Shown here: positions 6,615 through 8,459 of the stretch, in pieces
Layout: each line of letters begins with the position of its first letter
Position numbering within the stretch: position 1 is the first letter of the stretch
NCBI GenBank assembly: GCA_947174175.1
Contig: CAMWHW010000031.1
Coordinates: 1 to 8,459, forward strand
Reading direction: 5' to 3'
Origin: an uncultured Clostridia bacterium
GTDB taxonomy: Bacteria; Bacillota; Clostridia; Christensenellales; Borkfalkiaceae
DNA: 8,459 nt
The notes under the pieces: generated by a model
Seen by the model: only the letters and a program-made list of their open reading frames with translations
Told to the model about the DNA's origin: nothing
Database searches by the model: none
Made by a program: the position numbers and the translations under genes

Positions 6615-7865
6615 ATGTCCGCTATTTTAATTGTTGCAGTCATTCTGGGAGCAATCCTGGGTGGCGTTGCAGGCTTCTTTAAAAAATTCACAAAATCATC
6701 TTTCTGGGGCATAACCGCGCTATTGACGCTTCTGTTCCAGATGATGATAGGCGCGGCTGTAAAAAAGACGTCGGGCGGCTTCGGCATTGCGGTGCTGGTC
6801 ACCACGGTTGTCGTTCTGTTCGCGTTCAACGGCGTGGCGCTGCTCTTAAAGACGCTGCTTGAAAAAGCGGTGGAATCGCGCAAGCGCCTTTCGCACTACA
6901 AGAACGTTGACAATATCGAGGAGAACGAAGCGCTCATTCTGAACGCCGTCGATACGGGCGACAAGCGCGAGTACAAGAAACAGCTTAAAAGAGCGAAAAA
7001 GATAAAAGATTCCGCTGGCGCCTGGGGCATAGTGGACGGCGTGGCAGGTGCCGTAAACGGCTGCTTCAACGTGCTTATGGGACTGGGCGCGGCAATACTT
7101 GCCCTGCTTCTGTTCGTAGACCTTTCGCAAATCGGTTTCCTGAACGCCATATTCGCTTCCGCACTCAAATCAGGCAGCTGGACGGGACTGGGCACCAAAC
7201 TTGCTTTCGACCTGCCTTTAATCTGCGTGCTTTCGCTCACGGTAAGAATAGGTTATAAAAGCGGTATCAGCTCGGTATTCTCGTTCGTGGTCATTATCGG
7301 TATGCTGGTTTGTTGCGGCATAGGCGCATACTCGATAGCTTCAAGCAGCATGTGCGCGAGTGCGGTGGAAGGGCTTAAAAACGGTATGCTTTCCGCCCTT
7401 ACGGCAGTGCTCGGGGACGGGGCTACGGTCATTGCAAGGCTGGTGATTGCGGGCGTAATATTTGCGCTGTCGCTCATATTCGTCATACTGGTCGGCATAT
7501 GCCTTCCCAAAATCACGTCAAAGTTCAGGGAGAGTAAAATTTTCTCCGCAGTGGACGGCGCAATAGGCGCGGTAGTGCTTACCATAGTTTTGCTTGTGGT
7601 AATAATGGTTTTCGGCGGCATTGCCTACACGCTGCACGATCTGGCGTTTATGGAAAAATTCAACACCTTTGCGGAGTACTCCAATATCGGCGACTGTATG
7701 TATGCGCACAACGTAATGAACGGCGCGTTCCAGGGCTTGCCTCTGCGCGGCTGGTTCGGTTCGGTTTCCGAGCCGGTAAACCCGCCGTCCGATGTTCCGT
7801 CGGAGCCGATAGTATCGCCCGAGGGAACCCCCGTAGAGGCGGTTATAAGAGCTTTTGCGGCGTAA
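6615..7865 (+). CDS. Polytopic membrane protein, duplicated CvpA-like fold
   Basis: This 416-residue inner-membrane protein has a clear start: GGAGG at 6606-6610, 4 bases before the ATG. Hydrophobic segments lie at about 3-20, 33-48, 57-79, 148-168, 200-212, 221-243, 271-297 and 315-338. The two halves resemble each other and CvpA-family proteins, which start with a helix, a basic FFKKFTKS-like turn and, before the last helix, a D-G-x-x-G-A-V motif. Half one has GFFKKFTKSSF (20-30) and VDGVAGAVNG (140-149); half two has IGYKSGISSVF (212-222) and VDGAIGAV (313-320). A charged linker (84-133, rich in Lys and Glu) splits half one. The last 30 residues form a Pro/Glu/Ser-rich tail. CvpA proteins are linked to envelope integrity and colicin V production in enterobacteria; a similar role here is only a guess. 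It closes the fhs-glnS operon, 11 bases after glnS and 17 bases before the terminator stem. Confidence 0.85.
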   Translation: MSAILIVAVILGAILGGVAGFFKKFTKSSFWGITALLTLLFQMMIGAAVKKTSGGFGIAVLVTTVVVLFAFNGVALLLKTLLEKAVESRKRLSHYKNVDNIEENEALILNAVDTGDKREYKKQLKRAKKIKDSAGAWGIVDGVAGAVNGCFNVLMGLGAAILALLLFVDLSQIGFLNAIFASALKSGSWTGLGTKLAFDLPLICVLSLTVRIGYKSGISSVFSFVVIIGMLVCCGIGAYSIASSSMCASAVEGLKNGMLSALTAVLGDGATVIARLVIAGVIFALSLIFVILVGICLPKITSKFRESKIFSAVDGAIGAVVLTIVLLVVIMVFGGIAYTLHDLAFMEKFNTFAEYSNIGDCMYAHNVMNGAFQGLPLRGWFGSVSEPVNPPSDVPSEPIVSPEGTPVEAVIRAFAA

Positions 7866-7882
7866 TATGCAATAAGTAAATC

Positions 7883-7919
7883 ACGGCGCGGACGTTATTC
7901 GTCCGCGCCGTAACTTTTT
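7883..7919 (+). terminator. Intrinsic terminator of the fhs operon
   Basis: A 12-base perfect GC-rich stem, ACGGCGCGGACG (7883-7894) with its complement at 7900-7911, closes a TTATT loop and is followed by TTTTT at 7915-7919. On the minus strand it would follow the DUF1540-like gene, whose stop is at 7930-7932, but the sequence after the hairpin there (GATTTACTTATT) is only moderately T-rich, so termination in that direction would be weaker. Confidence 0.9.
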
Positions 7920-7929
7920 GTAAACTTGC

Positions 7930-8082
7930 TTAAACCTTATCGGAGAAGCTTTCGCAGCAGGTGCAGTGATCGCTTTCGCAAGTGCAGCCTACGTGAATCT
8001 TGTCAAGCGTGCAGTTGCATCCGTTGTGGTTGTACTTGCAGTTGGAAACGTCGCAAGCAATACCGAAATTGATGTTTTCCAT
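7930..8082 (-). CDS. DUF1540-like cysteine-rich miniprotein
   Basis: A 50-residue gene with start CAT at 8080-8082 (ATG on the minus strand) and stop at 7930-7932. The ribosome binding site AACGGAGG (minus strand, 8091-8098) is 8 bases upstream, which strongly supports it as real. The protein starts MENINFGIACDVSNCKYN and holds nine cysteines, at 10, 15, 22, 24, 33, 35, 40, 42 and 43. The CDVSNCKYN block, a second Cys cluster and a DKIHVG block match the DUF1540 family, small Clostridia/Bacilli proteins with an A-C-D-V-x-x-C-x-Y-N start and a conserved I-x-V. The spacing suggests metal binding, probably zinc or iron, but this is not shown. The CxCC run near the C-terminus adds thiols beyond the core. 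It is a single gene, convergent with the CvpA-like gene and divergent from rplI. The biological role of DUF1540 is, to my knowledge, unknown. Confidence 0.9.
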   Translation of the reverse strand: MENINFGIACDVSNCKYNHNGCNCTLDKIHVGCTCESDHCTCCESFSDKV

Positions 8083-8125
8083 TAAGTTTACCTCCGTTAA
8101 ATTTATTGTGTGCGGTAACGCGCAA

Positions 8126-8131
8126 ATTATA
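8126..8131 (-). promoter_or_regulatory. -10 element of the DUF1540-like gene
   Basis: On the minus strand this is a perfect TATAAT, which would start transcription near 8119, about 37 bases before the ATG at 8082. The -35 position (17-base spacing, 8149-8154) reads CGGCGC, a poor match that falls in the centre of the inverted repeat at 8142-8160. The promoter may therefore be weak or need an activator. Confidence 0.5.
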
Positions 8132-8139
8132 CCCTGCTA

Positions 8140-8168
8140 TTGACAAACGCGCCGTTTGTCTGTACAAT
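8140..8168 (+). promoter_or_regulatory. rplI promoter, near consensus
   Basis: TTGACA at 8140-8145, a 17-base spacer and TACAAT at 8163-8168 give an almost perfect sigma-A promoter. Transcription should begin near 8175, leaving a leader of about 20 bases that holds only the Shine-Dalgarno site. Such strength suits a ribosomal protein gene. Confidence 0.85.
8142..8160. repeat. Inverted repeat within the rplI promoter, possible operator
   Basis: GACAAACG (8142-8149) and its exact complement CGTTTGTC (8153-8160) are separated by CGC. The repeat overlaps the -35 box and fills most of the spacer of the rplI promoter, and it covers the -35 position of the divergent miniprotein gene. It is shaped like a dimeric repressor site, but I cannot name a regulator. 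Confidence 0.45.
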
Positions 8169-8194
8169 ATATGGTAACAGAAAAGGAGAAGCGT

Positions 8195-8459
8195 ATGAAG
8201 ATTATTCTATTGCAGGACGTAAAGGGACAGGGCAAAAAGGGCGACTTGTTGGAAGTCAACGAAGGATATGCGCGCAACTTCCTTATTAAGAAGGGACTTG
8301 CGGAGGCGGCTACGGCGACAAAGATCAACGAACTCAACCAGAGAAAGACCGCCGACGAATATCACAAGCGCGAGGAGCTGAAAGCAATGAAAGCGCTTGC
8401 CGACGAAATTAAGGACAAGGCGTTCACCCTTAAAATAAAGGTGGGGCAGAACGGCAAGG
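8195..8459 (+). CDS. rplI: Ribosomal protein bL9, N-terminal part (3' partial)
   Basis: The frame opens at ATG 8195 after AAAGGAGA (8182-8189) and stays open to the window end, giving 88 residues of a protein usually near 150. The start is the bL9 N-terminal domain: MKIILLQDVKGQGKKGD, then VNEGYARNFLIKKGLA, the rRNA-binding signature of the family. After residue 40 a long charged helix (about 42-75) forms the rigid connector between the two globular domains, and the beginning of the C-terminal domain (AFTLKIKVGQNGK) is visible. bL9 binds 23S rRNA at the base of the L1 stalk and helps hold reading frame. It is transcribed from its own strong promoter, away from the DUF1540-like gene; in clostridia dnaB and other replication or ribosomal genes often follow, outside this window. 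Confidence 0.97.
   Translation, partial: MKIILLQDVKGQGKKGDLLEVNEGYARNFLIKKGLAEAATATKINELNQRKTADEYHKREELKAMKALADEIKDKAFTLKIKVGQNGK

Overview
The window looks like ordinary chromosome from an anaerobic Firmicute of the Clostridia class. An uncultured gut lineage of the Christensenellales type is my best guess, from gene content only. Pointers are a single-chain (alpha2-type) glycyl-tRNA synthetase, a formate--tetrahydrofolate ligase, a glutaminyl-tRNA synthetase, a DUF1540-type cysteine-rich miniprotein, strong Shine-Dalgarno sites before every gene whose start is present, and sigma-A-like promoters. Base composition looks close to 50% GC by eye. There is no sign of a phage, insertion sequence, CRISPR array, rRNA or tRNA.

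Layout: (1) 1-1572, plus strand: the tail of an ABC-F ATPase gene followed after 21 bases by a four-helix membrane protein of unknown function. Its C-terminal soluble part resembles the SAM-like core-binding domain of tyrosine recombinases. (2) 1590-1640: a perfect 32-base palindrome with T-rich flanks, serving as a bidirectional terminator between convergent genes. (3) 1639-3039, minus strand: glycyl-tRNA synthetase with its own promoter and a short leader. (4) 3040-3277: divergent intergenic region carrying the glyQS promoter (minus) and an extended -10 promoter (plus). (5) 3278-7865, plus strand: a tightly spaced three-gene operon, fhs (TTG start), glnS and a polytopic membrane protein that looks like a duplicated CvpA-type fold, closed by a strong hairpin terminator at 7883-7919. 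(6) 7930-8082, minus strand: a 50-residue, nine-cysteine DUF1540-like gene. (7) 8083-8194: divergent intergenic region with a near-consensus promoter for rplI that has an inverted repeat across its spacer. (8) 8195-8459: the start of rplI (ribosomal protein bL9), cut by the window end.

Functionally this is mostly translation and one-carbon housekeeping: two aminoacyl-tRNA synthetases, a ribosomal protein, a ribosome-associated ABC-F ATPase and the folate enzyme that feeds formyl groups to purine and initiator-tRNA formylation. The less understood parts are the two membrane proteins and the cysteine-rich miniprotein. No complete new defence or mobile system is visible. The best leads are the membrane protein with a recombinase-like C-terminal domain, the internally duplicated CvpA-like protein, and the palindrome in the DUF1540/rplI divergent promoter region.
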